A stretch of DNA of 64,000 bases from Desnuesiella massiliensis (GCF_001403615.1 NZ_LN879457.1:620001-684000), one strand, 5' to 3'. Positions 33,842-43,279 are shown, counted from the stretch's first letter. The notes: generated from the letters alone by a model not told the origin. Made by a program: numbers and translations.

Positions 33842-34834
33842 ATGAATTTAGCAGCTTTACCTAAAATAGAGCTTCACTGCCACCTAGATGGTAGTGTAAG
33901 ACCTGAAACAATAATTGATATAGCACAAAGGGATGACATAATCATACCTTGTTTTGATATTGAAGTAATTAAGAAAGAGCTCATTGCTCCACTAGAATGT
34001 CAATCTCTTGATGAATATTTAGAAAAATTCTCAATTCCAAACTTAGTAATGCAATCAAAAGAAAACCTAAGGAGAATTGCCTTTGAGCTTCTTGAAGACT
34101 CAGCAAAGGAAAATGTTAAGTATATTGAAATAAGATTTGCGCCCTTACTCCACACTGCTGGAGGACTTAGCATAGAAGAAGTAATAGAAAGTGTATTAGA
34201 AGGAATTAAGGACGGGGAAGTCTTATATGATATAAAAGGAAACTTAATACTGTCATGCATGAGAACTATGTCCGTAGATAAAGCCTTTGAGGTAGTAGAA
34301 AAAGGCAAGAGGTTTCTTGGTAAAGGGGTTGTGGCTATAGATCTATGTGCCTCTGAGAATGAAGGATTTTGTGAAAGATTTTTAGAGCCTATGGTCTTAG
34401 CAAGGAAATATGGATATAGGGTAACCATTCATGCTGGTGAAACCGGAATAGGTAAAAATGTGCTAGAAGCAGTGGAGCTTTTAGGCGCTGAGAGAATTGG
34501 ACATGGAGTATATATCAAAGACTGTATCGAAGCCTATGAAATTGTTAAAGATAAAAAAATTACTCTTGAGATGTGTCCAACCAGTAATGTACAAACAAAA
34601 GCAGTAAAAGGATTCAAAGAACATCCTATATATGATTTTTATAAGGATGGCATAAAGGTTACCGTAAATACTGATAATAGAACGGTATCTAATACTAATA
34701 TGACTAAGGAATGTAACATAGTTTTTGATGATTTTGATATAAGCTATGGAGATTATAAAGAAATATACCTTAATAGCGTTGAGGCATCTTTTGTTGATGA
34801 AGAAATTAAGGAGAAGTTGAAAAAGTATATATAA
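33842..34834 (+). CDS. add: Adenosine deaminase
   Basis: The 330-residue zinc hydrolase converts adenosine to inosine and ammonia in purine salvage. Metal and active-site motifs are present: ELHCHLDGS (H12 and H14), TIHAGETG, RIGHGVYI and the acidic strand VNTDNRTVSNT (TDN in place of the commoner TDD). LEMCPTSNVQT is the family's usual SNxxT segment. Length is normal. It lies directly after the adenine riboswitch, 45 bp beyond its terminator, with AGGAGG before the ATG, and ends on its own terminator. An adenine deaminase role is less likely from the motifs but cannot be excluded. Confidence 0.93.
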   Translation: MNLAALPKIELHCHLDGSVRPETIIDIAQRDDIIIPCFDIEVIKKELIAPLECQSLDEYLEKFSIPNLVMQSKENLRRIAFELLEDSAKENVKYIEIRFAPLLHTAGGLSIEEVIESVLEGIKDGEVLYDIKGNLILSCMRTMSVDKAFEVVEKGKRFLGKGVVAIDLCASENEGFCERFLEPMVLARKYGYRVTIHAGETGIGKNVLEAVELLGAERIGHGVYIKDCIEAYEIVKDKKITLEMCPTSNVQTKAVKGFKEHPIYDFYKDGIKVTVNTDNRTVSNTNMTKECNIVFDDFDISYGDYKEIYLNSVEASFVDEEIKEKLKKYI

Positions 34835-34858
34835 ATTAAATAATTATTTGTTTTCCAT

Positions 34859-34895
34859 AGGAGAAGTACCACTAATGGGTAAATTCTCCTTTTTA
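34859..34895 (+). terminator. Terminator of add
   Basis: AGGAGAA (34859-34865) pairs with TTCTCCT (34884-34890), followed by T5. Confidence 0.75.
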
Positions 34896-35126
34896 CATTA
34901 AAGTAAGTATTAATGCTTCCGATACATATAATGTAATAAGCTCCTATACATGGTTCGTTTTATAATAATGTGATAAATTACTATAATGCTTTTAGTTTTT
35001 TATCTAGGAAGGCGGATTGGAGGTTTTAGAAAGAATTTTTGATATAACCTATCAAATACAAGCTTTTATATAATAATATTTGAAGGAGTAGAGGGTTTAA
35101 TAAATTAGTTTAAAGGAAGTGAAAAT

Positions 35127-36092
35127 ATGCTTAAAACAGAACTATTAAAGGCTGCTGAAGAACTGGGACTTGGATATGATGCCAAAAGTAGAGTTGCATT
35201 TGGAAACTATAGGGGATATAAGATAGCAATTAAAGAAGATAGAAGAAATTATATATATAAAATTAACTTTCCTATTAAAGCATTAGATGAAAATCAAAAG
35301 GAAAATGTACATATTTTTCTAAAAGAGCTTTCTCAAAATAATAAGCTAATTAAGAAAGCGGTTTATGATAATTTCATTCTTAAGGTAGAATTAACTATTA
35401 AGGGAATGGCTAAAAATAACATAAATAATATAATAGAATTAGTACAAAAAATAGAAGGTTTCGCCAGCATAAATTACTATAATACCTGCTGTGAATCCTG
35501 CGGAGAAAACATAGGTACCTCAGTTCATTTGATGAATGATATGCCACTACAGGTTTGTGACCAGTGTTACAAACAAATTATAGATGATTTAGATAACGCT
35601 CAACTTACAGTTAAAAATAAGAAGGGTAATGTTATAACGGGTTTAGTAGGTGCTTTTATAGGTTCACTTATAGGGGTTGCACTTTGGGTTATTGTTTATG
35701 CTTTAGGGTATATAGCAACCATATGTGGTATAGTACTTGCGGTTTGTATTGTCAAAGGCTATGAAATGCTTGGGGGAAAATTAAATAAAACAGGTATTAT
35801 TATAACAGTATTAATGACTATATTTATGGTATATGTTGCAAATTATCTATCCTATGGATATGAGGTCTATAGTGCGTTCAAAGATATGGAAAATATAGAT
35901 ATGTTTCAGGCGGTAAGGCTAGTAAAGCCTATGCTTAGCGAGTATGATGATGTAAAAAGAAGCTTTATAGCGGATCTAGCATTAGGTTATGTATTTACAT
36001 CTATTGGAACAATTTCTGTATTTGTTTCTGCATATAAAACAAGCAATTTAAAATATACGGTTAAAAAGTTAGATCATCAAAATACTATATAG
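35127..36092 (+). CDS. Hypothetical membrane protein with zinc ribbon
   Basis: I do not recognise this 321-residue protein by name. Residues 1-115 are soluble, beta-rich and charged. A four-cysteine zinc ribbon follows (CCESCGENIG, then VCDQCYKQI, about 120-150). The C-terminal half has about four membrane helices (GAFIGSLIGVALWVIVYALGYIATICGIVLAV, then IIITVLMTIFMVYVANYLS, then LALGYVFTSIGTISVFVSAY) with a loop between the last two. Start has AAGGAAG upstream. Monocistronic with a terminator after it. The 292-bp spacer before it shows only the add terminator and AT-rich sequence. Confidence 0.7.
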   Translation: MLKTELLKAAEELGLGYDAKSRVAFGNYRGYKIAIKEDRRNYIYKINFPIKALDENQKENVHIFLKELSQNNKLIKKAVYDNFILKVELTIKGMAKNNINNIIELVQKIEGFASINYYNTCCESCGENIGTSVHLMNDMPLQVCDQCYKQIIDDLDNAQLTVKNKKGNVITGLVGAFIGSLIGVALWVIVYALGYIATICGIVLAVCIVKGYEMLGGKLNKTGIIITVLMTIFMVYVANYLSYGYEVYSAFKDMENIDMFQAVRLVKPMLSEYDDVKRSFIADLALGYVFTSIGTISVFVSAYKTSNLKYTVKKLDHQNTI

Positions 36093-36111
36093 GATAAACT
36101 ATTAAAATATG

Positions 36112-36144
36112 AGCACTTTCTTAATTGAAGGTGCTTTATTTTTT
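36112..36144 (+). terminator. Terminator after the zinc-ribbon membrane protein
   Basis: AGCACTTTC (36112-36120) pairs with GAAGGTGCT (36127-36135), followed by TTATTTTTT. The rest of the 345-bp spacer to the PTS gene holds the operator and promoter described next. Confidence 0.85.
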
Positions 36145-36248
36145 ACTATTTATAAAGCAACTTTGGGGTCTATTGAAAATTTCCATAGGTTTTTAGTGTT
36201 AGATATTATATGCTGTAAGTTGTATATTATGAATAAAAATAATTTCAC

Positions 36249-36275
36249 TGAAATTAATTTCAAGAAATTAATTTC
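36249..36275. promoter_or_regulatory. Tandem palindromic operator of the PTS-sulfatase locus
   Basis: The perfect palindrome TGAAATTAATTTCA (36249-36262) is followed by a second copy of its core GAAATTAATTTC (36264-36275), centres 14 bp apart. TGAAA-N4-TTTCA is the form used by RpiR-family regulators. It lies just upstream of the -35 element, a place that suits activation. The rpiR gene is two genes into the locus. Confidence 0.7.
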
Positions 36276-36285
36276 ATAAAAAATA

Positions 36286-36314
36286 TTTACAATCAAATTT
36301 TAAATTGATATAAT
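36286..36314 (+). promoter_or_regulatory. Sigma-A promoter of the PTS-sulfatase operon
   Basis: TTTACA (36286-36291), a 17-bp spacer and TATAAT (36309-36314) form a near-consensus promoter. The predicted start is about base 36321, giving a leader of about 115 nt before the GTG at 36438. Confidence 0.8.
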
Positions 36315-36437
36315 GAAATTGTAGTATTAAAACATTTACATTTTTTATTGTTTAGATGCATCATAACAATTAAGTGAGTAAGAGATCACATGGAAACTAA
36401 GTATTTTCTAAAATTCTAAATTAGGGGGAGAAAAGTT

Positions 36438-38030
36438 GTGTTAAAAAATAATAAGAGTAACGGCCTGAAGGATAGTCTGTTTAATTTAGGACAAAGATTG
36501 GGAAAAGCCATACTTCTACCTATTGCCGTTTTACCAGTGGCAGGGTTATTCTTAGGGGTATCAGCGGCTTTGACGAATCCAACTATTGTTAAAAGTTATC
36601 CGGTACTAGGAAACAAAATAATTCAAGCTGTATTAAGAATAATGAATGCAGCAGGAAATGGTGTTTTCACAGCATTACCATTAATATTTGCAGTAGGTAT
36701 TGCAGTAGGACTTGCAAATTCTGATAAGGGTACCGCAGGGTTAGCTTCTGTTGTAGGTTATTTTACAATGAATTGTACAATTAACGCACTACTAATTGTA
36801 ACAGAAAGAATAGCACCTCAAGGAGCAGATTTGAGGCTTTATGGACAAGGTAATGTTCTTGGTATAGTTACCTTACAAACAGGTATTTTTGGAGGATTAT
36901 TAATAGGTATTCTTACAGCTTTTTTACATAATAAATATCACAAAATTAAATTACCTGTTTATCTAGCTTTCTTTGGCGGTTCGAGATTTGTACCAATAGT
37001 AACCTCAGTAGCATCATTAGCACTTGGTGGGATTTTATTTTTAGTATGGCCTGTTTTTGGACAAGTAATGGCTTCTGTAGGTAATTATGTCAATGGAGCA
37101 GGATTATTTGGGGCATTTATATATGGATTAATATTAAGAGCTTTACTGCCTTTAGGTCTTCATCATGTGTTCTATCTTCCGTTTTGGACAACTTCTTTAG
37201 GTGGAACTTTAGAAGTTGGAGGAAAAGTTTATGAAGGATTCCAAACCATATTTTTGGCTCAATTAGCAGATCCAGCTACAACAAAGTTTTTTAGTAATCT
37301 AGCTTTATTTAACAGTGGACGATATCTTCACATTATGATCGGATTACCAGCTGTATGCTTAGCAATGTACCATTGTATTGATGATCCTAAGAAGAGAAAG
37401 ATGACAATGGGATTCTTATTATCTGCAGCATTAACTTCATTTGTAACTGGAGTAACTGAGCCTATAGATTTCGCTTTATTGTTTGCTTCGCCAATTCTTT
37501 ATGTAGTAAGTTGTGTATTCTTTGCACTAAGCTTTGTATTAACAGGGGCCATTGGAGTAACAATAGGATCAACCTTCTCAGCGGGTATAATTGAATTCTT
37601 ACTATTTGGTGTTATGCAAGGAAATGCAAAAACTAAGTTCTTATGGATTGTAATAGTTGCTATACCAATTGCATTAGCTTACTATTTTACATTTAAGTTC
37701 CTAATAAAGAAATTTAATTATAAGACTCCTGGTAGAGAAGAAGATTCAGAAGAAATAGAGGAAATTGGAAATGCCTGTCCTGGCGAAAGGGAAAAGATGA
37801 TAATAGAAGGGCTAGGCAGTATAGAAAATATTATTGATGTGGATAACTGTGCAACAAGATTGAGAGTTACAGTGAAGGATAATAGTAAAATTAATGAAGG
37901 TGTCTTAAAACGTACAGGTGCTCTTGGGGTAGTTGTAAAAGGTAAATCAATACAAGTTATATATGGACCAACAGTTAATATTATAAGGGATGAAGTTGAA
38001 CAATATATAATAGCATTACAAAAATCATAG
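36438..38030 (+). CDS. PTS sugar permease, EIICB of the glucose/glucoside superfamily
   Basis: The 530-residue protein has an EIIC membrane domain of about ten helices (residues 15-420; GKAILLPIAVLPVAGLFLG, then LGLHHVFYLPFWTT, then GVTEPIDFALLFASPILYV) and a C-terminal EIIB domain with the phosphorylated cysteine in VDNCATRLRVTV. It imports and phosphorylates a sugar. No EIIA is attached or adjacent, so a shared EIIA must exist elsewhere. It heads a locus with an RpiR regulator, a PHP-like hydrolase and a sulfatase, hinting at a sulfated or amino sugar substrate. It likely starts with GTG at 36438 behind AGGGGGAG. Confidence 0.9.
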   Translation: MLKNNKSNGLKDSLFNLGQRLGKAILLPIAVLPVAGLFLGVSAALTNPTIVKSYPVLGNKIIQAVLRIMNAAGNGVFTALPLIFAVGIAVGLANSDKGTAGLASVVGYFTMNCTINALLIVTERIAPQGADLRLYGQGNVLGIVTLQTGIFGGLLIGILTAFLHNKYHKIKLPVYLAFFGGSRFVPIVTSVASLALGGILFLVWPVFGQVMASVGNYVNGAGLFGAFIYGLILRALLPLGLHHVFYLPFWTTSLGGTLEVGGKVYEGFQTIFLAQLADPATTKFFSNLALFNSGRYLHIMIGLPAVCLAMYHCIDDPKKRKMTMGFLLSAALTSFVTGVTEPIDFALLFASPILYVVSCVFFALSFVLTGAIGVTIGSTFSAGIIEFLLFGVMQGNAKTKFLWIVIVAIPIALAYYFTFKFLIKKFNYKTPGREEDSEEIEEIGNACPGEREKMIIEGLGSIENIIDVDNCATRLRVTVKDNSKINEGVLKRTGALGVVVKGKSIQVIYGPTVNIIRDEVEQYIIALQKS

Positions 38031-38038
38031 AATATTAT

Positions 38039-38083
38039 TTATTCCCCTTCTAATGGGTATCCTAAATATTAGAAGGGGAATAA
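38039..38083 (+). terminator. Strong hairpin between PTS gene and rpiR
   Basis: TTATTCCCCTTCTAAT (38039-38054) and ATTAGAAGGGGAATAA (38068-38083) form a perfect 16-bp stem but no T tract follows. It may stabilise the upstream mRNA end or reduce read-through, giving more permease than downstream enzymes. Confidence 0.55.
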
Positions 38084-38193
38084 AGACCATAGTAAAGTTT
38101 AATAAAATTTGTCAATATAGTATTTATTATCGAACTTTTATTGTAAAATTATTATAAAAATTGTAATAAATAAAGTTCAAGGAGATAAAGGAT

Positions 38194-39027
38194 ATGCAGT
38201 ATGTTAATAATATAATTTTACAAATGGAAAAATACAAAAATCAATATACAGAGACAGATATGAAAATAATGGAATTTATTTCTTCAAATATAGAATTTGT
38301 TATAGAAAATTCAATAGGAAACATTGCAAAAGGCTGCGGAGTTTCTGAGGCATCTATTACAAGATTCTCTAGAAAATCAGGATTTAAAGGTTTTAACGAG
38401 CTAAAGTTATTATTAGGCCAAGAGCACTTTAAAGAGGAAGTGAAAGAGGAAATTTCAGAGCCAGATTCTCTTTTAAATAATTTAGTTAATGACATTAAGG
38501 AATTGGTCTCTAAGGGAGCACAGCTTGTTAATAAAAGTAATATAGAAAAATGTGTTAAGTACTTTAAAAATTCAAAAAGAATTAAAATTTATGCATTAAG
38601 TGCCTCAGGTTATGTAGCTGAGGAAATGAGTTATAAATTTGGAAGAATAGGATTTGATATTAGAGCAATTTCAGATCCTCACTATATGTTAATGGATGCA
38701 GCTTTAAGTGATTCAGAAGATTTAATTATTGGAATTTGTTTTTCTGGTGAAACAACTGAAGTTATAGAAGCAATAGCCATAGCAAAAGAAAATGGGTGTA
38801 AGACAGTGGTTTTCACACATTATATAGATTCAGAACTAAGCAAGAAAGCAAATGCAACAATCTTATTGCCTGTAAAAGATTTATTATCTACAGGAGAATT
38901 TATTAATTCACATATAGCTATGCTGGTTTTAATTGATTATTTATATGCAGAAATAGTAACCAGTGATATGGATAAATATTTAAGTAAGAGAGCAAAAACT
39001 ATTAAGGTTCTACCAAGGCCTAGGTAG
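38194..39027 (+). CDS. RpiR-family transcriptional regulator with SIS domain
   Basis: The 277-residue regulator has an N-terminal HTH_6 domain (residues about 1-80; IGNIAKGCGVSEASITRFSRKSGFKGFNELKLLL) and a C-terminal SIS sugar-phosphate-binding domain (about 110-260; IKIYALSASGYVAEEMSYKFGRIGF, then GICFSGETTEVIEAIAIAKENG). Such regulators sense a phosphosugar, here probably the product of the PTS permease upstream. TGAAATTAATTTCA palindromes at the operon promoter are candidate sites. The gene is followed 20 bp later by the DUF3604 gene. Start has AAGGAGAT. Confidence 0.92.
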   Translation: MQYVNNIILQMEKYKNQYTETDMKIMEFISSNIEFVIENSIGNIAKGCGVSEASITRFSRKSGFKGFNELKLLLGQEHFKEEVKEEISEPDSLLNNLVNDIKELVSKGAQLVNKSNIEKCVKYFKNSKRIKIYALSASGYVAEEMSYKFGRIGFDIRAISDPHYMLMDAALSDSEDLIIGICFSGETTEVIEAIAIAKENGCKTVVFTHYIDSELSKKANATILLPVKDLLSTGEFINSHIAMLVLIDYLYAEIVTSDMDKYLSKRAKTIKVLPRPR

Positions 39028-39047
39028 ATGGTTAGAGAGGTGTAATA

Positions 39048-40589
39048 ATGAGTAAATATAATTTATATTGGTCTGATTTTCATTCAAATATTCATCATCA
39101 TCAAGTTGAAGAAACAGAAATGTGGTATAACCAGGCAAAGGAGATTCTTGACTTTTGGGCAATAGCTTATTATCCATTTTATATGAGAAAATTAGACTCA
39201 GGATTAGGAGTTGAGGATATTTATCCTGAAGGGATAAGAAATAATGATTGGGAGTACATGAGAAACTTTGTAAAGACAGCAAATGATAAAAATCCAGAAT
39301 TTCCATTATACCTTGGCTATGAGTGGCAAGGAGCAGGGCTAGATGGAGATCACAATGTATTTTATTTGGGAGATGGAGAATTGCATGCTCCTCTAAGATA
39401 TAAAGAGCTATGTGATAAGTTGCCTAAAGGTGATGCTATAGCTATACCTCATCATTTAGCATATAGTCTTAGCCATAGAGGAAAGAACTGGGATACTCAC
39501 AATGAAGAGTATTCGCCATTTGTTGAAATATATTCGTCTCATGGCTCCTCAGAATCTGGATATACAGATTTACCTATGACAAGGCATATTCATATGGGCC
39601 CTAGAACAGGAGGAACTTCTGTTTTTGATGGACTAAAGAAAGGGCATGAAGTTGGAATTATTGCTTCTGGAGATAATCACTCTGTGCCAGCTATGTATGG
39701 ACATGGTTACTTAGCTTGTTATGCTGAAGATTTAACTAAAGAAGCTATATGGGAAGCTTTAAGGAAAAAGCGTGTTTATGGAGTTACAGGCAATAAAATT
39801 AAACTTAAATATACTTTAAACAATAGCTTTATGGGAGAAAAAATTTCTCAAAAACCTCCATATAATCATTCTATTGAAGTAGAAGGTGGAGACTCTATAA
39901 CTAGAATTGAGCTTATAAGAAATAATTTAGTGGTTTCAGATTATACTCATTCAGGTAAATGGGAAGAAAAGGAACTTGGAAAAGAGGTTACCTTTAAATT
40001 CAAAATGGAGTTTGGATGGGGTCCAGATTTGAGAATATATCCTGACATAACCTCAAAGCTTTGGAAGGGTTCATTAAGTACAGCAGGTGAAATTCTTTCC
40101 ATAGAAAAATGTTGGACATCCTATGGACAAAAACTTATATGGGATAATAAGGAAAGTTGTGAATTTGAGGTAACAACTCACAAAACTTCTCAAACAGGAA
40201 AGTGGATGGGACCATCACCTGTGACCACAGAAAGTTTTATCTTTGAAATAAAGGCTCCAATAGATTCAAATATTCATTTAACAATTGACGGAAAGAACTA
40301 TGAGTATTCTGTTAAAAGCATTCTAGATAATACTCAGTTATTAATATTAGAAGAAGAGGCTAAAAGATTATCAAAAGAAAGATTTGATTTCGATGATTAC
40401 TATAGATCAGATCCATTTTATCATAATGCTTATAAAGTAAGGCTTTCCAAGGGGACTCCTGAGTCTGGATATAAAGTGAAATGGAATACCATTACTAATG
40501 ATAAGAAATTAGAAAAAGATTACTATTTGGTTAAAGTATATCAGCAAGATGGCAATTTAGCTTGGTCTTCTCCAATATGGGTAGAGTAG
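39048..40589 (+). CDS. DUF3604/PHP-like hydrolase
   Basis: The 513-residue protein begins with a metal-binding pattern of the PHP-type DUF3604 family (YWSDFHSNIHHHQVEE), followed by LGYEWQG, IPHHLAYS, FVEIYSSHGSSE and ASGDNHS, which supply further His/Asp/Glu ligands. The C-terminal half is beta-rich. DUF3604 members are found beside sulfatases in sugar-use loci, but the reaction is not established. No signal peptide is present, so it acts in the cytoplasm. It lies between the RpiR gene and the sulfatase, separated by 16 bp from the latter, and is probably co-transcribed. Confidence 0.82.
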   Translation: MSKYNLYWSDFHSNIHHHQVEETEMWYNQAKEILDFWAIAYYPFYMRKLDSGLGVEDIYPEGIRNNDWEYMRNFVKTANDKNPEFPLYLGYEWQGAGLDGDHNVFYLGDGELHAPLRYKELCDKLPKGDAIAIPHHLAYSLSHRGKNWDTHNEEYSPFVEIYSSHGSSESGYTDLPMTRHIHMGPRTGGTSVFDGLKKGHEVGIIASGDNHSVPAMYGHGYLACYAEDLTKEAIWEALRKKRVYGVTGNKIKLKYTLNNSFMGEKISQKPPYNHSIEVEGGDSITRIELIRNNLVVSDYTHSGKWEEKELGKEVTFKFKMEFGWGPDLRIYPDITSKLWKGSLSTAGEILSIEKCWTSYGQKLIWDNKESCEFEVTTHKTSQTGKWMGPSPVTTESFIFEIKAPIDSNIHLTIDGKNYEYSVKSILDNTQLLILEEEAKRLSKERFDFDDYYRSDPFYHNAYKVRLSKGTPESGYKVKWNTITNDKKLEKDYYLVKVYQQDGNLAWSSPIWVE

Positions 40590-40605
40590 AAAGGAGCATG
40601 GATAT

Positions 40606-41964
40606 ATGAACATTCTATATATGCATACTCATGATTCAGGAAGATTTTTAAGTCCTTATGGAGTTGATACACCAACAGATAATCTATTAAACTTTGCTAA
40701 AGATAGTGTAGTATTTAGAGAAGCCTTTTGCGCTTCTCCTACTTGTTCGCCAAGTCGAGCAGCATTATTAACAGGAACTTATCCTCATAATAATGGGATG
40801 CTAGGGTTAGCTCATAGAGGTTTCAAATTAAATGATTATAATAAGCACCTAGTGAATTATTTAAAAAAATTTGATTATGAAGCTGTATTATGTGGTGTTC
40901 AGCACGAAGCAGCATTATGGAGGAATCATAAACTAGCTGCTGAAACTATTGGATATGATATAAATTTGACTACTGATTCAGAGAATATGAAGGATGAAGA
41001 GCTAGTTTTTTGGGATATAGAGAATGCAAAGAAGGCCGTTTCTTATATAAAATCTGTAAAAGACAAAAAATTCTTTCTTTCCTTTGGAATGTTTGCAACT
41101 CATAGAAAATATCCAGTAGAAATAGACGAAGAGGTGGATGACAGATATATAGCTTTACCTCCTCTAACTGTTGATAATGAAGGAAATAGAAAAGATACTG
41201 CTAAATTTTATACTTCTGCAAAATATGCTGATAAGTGTATTGGAATGATAATAGAGGCTTTAAAGGAAACGGGACTCTATGAAGATACTCTAATTCTCTT
41301 TACCACGGATCATGGCATGGCCAATCCTTTTAATAAGTGCAATCTACTTGATTTTGGAACAGGGGTTTCTTTAATATTAAGAGATCCAAAGCAAAAAGAA
41401 CAGGGAAGAGTAATTGACGCTTTAGTTTCTCATGTAGATATATTTCCAACTATTTGTGATTTATTAAATATAGAGAAGCCTGACTGGATTCAAGGAGTTT
41501 CTCTAAGCGAATTATTATCAGGGAATATCAGCAAGGTAAGAGATGAAGTTTTTGCTGAAATGAATTTTCATACCTCTTATGAGCCAGCAAGAAGTGTAAG
41601 AACAAACAGATATAAGTATATAAGATATTATGATAATTATAATAAAATAAATTATTCAAATATCGATGATTCTATTCCAAAAGACTTTCTTTTAGAAAAT
41701 GGGTTATTGGAGAAAGAAAAGGACATGGAAGCTCTTTATGATTTATACTATGACCCTTATGAAAGAAATAACTTAGTTAATGATGAAAAATGTAGAGAAG
41801 TTTTAGAGGATCTTAGAAAAAGATTATTAAATTGGCAAAGGGACACTGATGATATTATTTTGGAAGGGGATATACCTATTCCCAAAGAGGCAAAAGTGAA
41901 TAAAAGAGAGTGTATATCTCCAGCTTCTAAAAATAAAGAAGACTATGATCAATTACCATACTAA
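40606..41964 (+). CDS. Cytoplasmic sulfatase (formylglycine-type)
   Basis: The 452-residue alkaline-phosphatase-fold sulfatase has the activation motif C47-S-P-S-R51 in ASPTCSPSRAALLTGTYPHNNG, in which C47 must be oxidised to formylglycine. Metal ligands are seen in MHTHDSGR and FTTDHGMANP. The N-terminal pattern and size resemble the N-sulfoglucosamine sulfohydrolase-like branch, but specificity is uncertain. There is no signal peptide, so it would act on a substrate imported by the PTS permease. An anaerobic sulfatase-maturating enzyme is required and is not in the window. ATG with AAGGAG upstream; the gene ends on a terminator. Confidence 0.88.
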   Translation: MNILYMHTHDSGRFLSPYGVDTPTDNLLNFAKDSVVFREAFCASPTCSPSRAALLTGTYPHNNGMLGLAHRGFKLNDYNKHLVNYLKKFDYEAVLCGVQHEAALWRNHKLAAETIGYDINLTTDSENMKDEELVFWDIENAKKAVSYIKSVKDKKFFLSFGMFATHRKYPVEIDEEVDDRYIALPPLTVDNEGNRKDTAKFYTSAKYADKCIGMIIEALKETGLYEDTLILFTTDHGMANPFNKCNLLDFGTGVSLILRDPKQKEQGRVIDALVSHVDIFPTICDLLNIEKPDWIQGVSLSELLSGNISKVRDEVFAEMNFHTSYEPARSVRTNRYKYIRYYDNYNKINYSNIDDSIPKDFLLENGLLEKEKDMEALYDLYYDPYERNNLVNDEKCREVLEDLRKRLLNWQRDTDDIILEGDIPIPKEAKVNKRECISPASKNKEDYDQLPY

Positions 41965-41997
41965 AAATAGGATTAAGTTCAGCTTAATCCTATTTTT
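41963..41997 (+). terminator. Terminator of the sulfatase operon
   Basis: AAAAATAGGATTAAG and CTTAATCCTATTTTT form a perfect 15-bp stem with a five-base loop, overlapping the stop codon of the sulfatase. The exporter gene begins 23 bp later. Confidence 0.85.
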
Positions 41998-42019
41998 AAT
42001 AAAAGGAAGTGACAAAATA

Positions 42020-42805
42020 TTGAATACTATATATTTTCTAATAGCTCTGTTTGCTACAACCATTGGAGCATTAACTGGAATTGGCGGAGGAGTTATAATA
42101 AAACCAGTACTAGATTTGCTTGGGAATTTTGATGTAAGCACTATAAGTGTATTATCTTCTTTTACTGTTTTTTCCATGGCCATAGTTTCTATAATTAAAC
42201 AGAGTAAAGAAAATGTTAAAATGGATAAAAGAAAAACAATTATTATAGGCATTGGTTCAGTATTTGGTGGATTTATTGGCCAATATTTATTAGATTTAGC
42301 GATTAAGCTTCTCATTAATCCATCTATTATAAAGATTATACAGAATACTATAATGATAGTCCTTTTAGTATTTGTATATATTTGTACTAAGAGAAAAAAT
42401 AAAGAGCCTTTAGTTAGAAGTGATAATAGGGCTATTTATTTACTTATTGGTGTTATACTAGGTATCCTAGCTTCTTTTTTAGGGGTAGGAGGAGGACCAA
42501 TAAATGTGGCTATTTTTGCTCTGGTATTTTCAATGGATGCAAAAGAATCAGCCATTAATTCTATTATAACCATATTTTTTTCCCAAGCGGCTAAATTAGT
42601 TACTGTCGCTGTAAGCACGGGTTTTGCAATTTATGATTTAAAGACTTTACCTTTTATGGTGTTGGGAGGAATATTAGGGGGAATATTAGGTTCTTCACTA
42701 AATAAAAAGTTTCAAAATAAAACAGTAGAAAAATGCTTTTCTATTGTTATGTTAATGATAATGAGCCTTAATATTTATAATATAGTAGAAATATTAAGCT
42801 ATTAA
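42020..42805 (+). CDS. TauE/SafE-family sulfite/sulfate-type exporter
   Basis: The 261-residue membrane protein has about eight helices and the two repeats typical of TauE/SafE proteins (LFATTIGALTGIGGGVIIKP at the start, LASFLGVGGGPINVAIFAL in the second half). The family exports sulfite, sulfoacetate and related anions. Position after the sulfatase suggests removal of sulfate released in the cytoplasm. The TTG at 42020 is the preferred start, because the family N-terminus begins there and AAAGGAAGTG lies upstream; the longer frame crosses the terminator. Confidence 0.87.
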   Translation: MNTIYFLIALFATTIGALTGIGGGVIIKPVLDLLGNFDVSTISVLSSFTVFSMAIVSIIKQSKENVKMDKRKTIIIGIGSVFGGFIGQYLLDLAIKLLINPSIIKIIQNTIMIVLLVFVYICTKRKNKEPLVRSDNRAIYLLIGVILGILASFLGVGGGPINVAIFALVFSMDAKESAINSIITIFFSQAAKLVTVAVSTGFAIYDLKTLPFMVLGGILGGILGSSLNKKFQNKTVEKCFSIVMLMIMSLNIYNIVEILSY

Positions 42806-42829
42806 TTTATACCTTAATATATCCAAATT

Positions 42830-42874
42830 GCATACAAACCCCAGTTTATTAAAAACAAACTGGGGTTTGTATGC
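42830..42874. terminator. Bidirectional hairpin after TauE-like gene
   Basis: GCATACAAACCCCAGTTT (42830-42847) and AAACTGGGGTTTGTATGC (42857-42874) form a perfect 18-bp stem between convergent genes. There is no T tract. The ACAAACCCCA/TGGGGTTTGT stem also occurs just inside the left end of the IS1182-like element. Confidence 0.6.
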
Positions 42875-42895
42875 ACCTTACACTAGAGAGTATCC

Positions 42896-43147
42896 CTAGT
42901 TCTTTTGTGATAAAATGGTTCTTCTTTTTATATATTCTTCTTCACTAATTTCACCTTTAGCAAATCTTTCATCAAGTATTTTCAATGTATTATTTGGCTT
43001 ATTAGTATAATTTTTAAATAATTTTACTCCTAGAACTATTAAAGCAACAAATATTAATAGCCTAAAGCCCATGGACAGGAACATCCATCCAATGCCTCCA
43101 GAAGCTGAAGATCCCAAGCCATATCCACCAAAACCTCCACAAAACAT
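42896..43147 (-). CDS. Small SHOCT-domain membrane protein
   Basis: The 83-residue protein has a Gly/Ser-rich N-terminus (GGFGGYGLGSSASGG), one membrane helix (LLIFVALIVLGVKLFKNY) and a C-terminal SHOCT motif (LKILDERFAKGEISEEEYIKRRTIL). SHOCT is a short oligomerisation domain at the end of many small proteins of unknown function. The ATG has AAGGAGGAG upstream. It is transcribed alone. Confidence 0.85.
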   Translation of the reverse strand: MFCGGFGGYGLGSSASGGIGWMFLSMGFRLLIFVALIVLGVKLFKNYTNKPNNTLKILDERFAKGEISEEEYIKRRTILSQKN

Positions 43148-43279
43148 AAAAAACTCCTCCTTCTATCAGTGAAATCTTAGGTATCATTGCACTTGTTTAT
43201 TACTGATTTTCTTATGAGTTAATTATATGAATTGATTGTGAAGGAATTATGGAGAAAAATAAAATATTGTTTTTATATT

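Noticed and set aside
42830..42874. Hairpin sharing ACAAACCCCA with the left end of the IS1182-like element, as an IS remnant
   Set aside because: Only the stem core is shared; loop, flanks and terminal repeat CAGGTTGCTT are absent, so a chance resemblance between hairpins is simpler.
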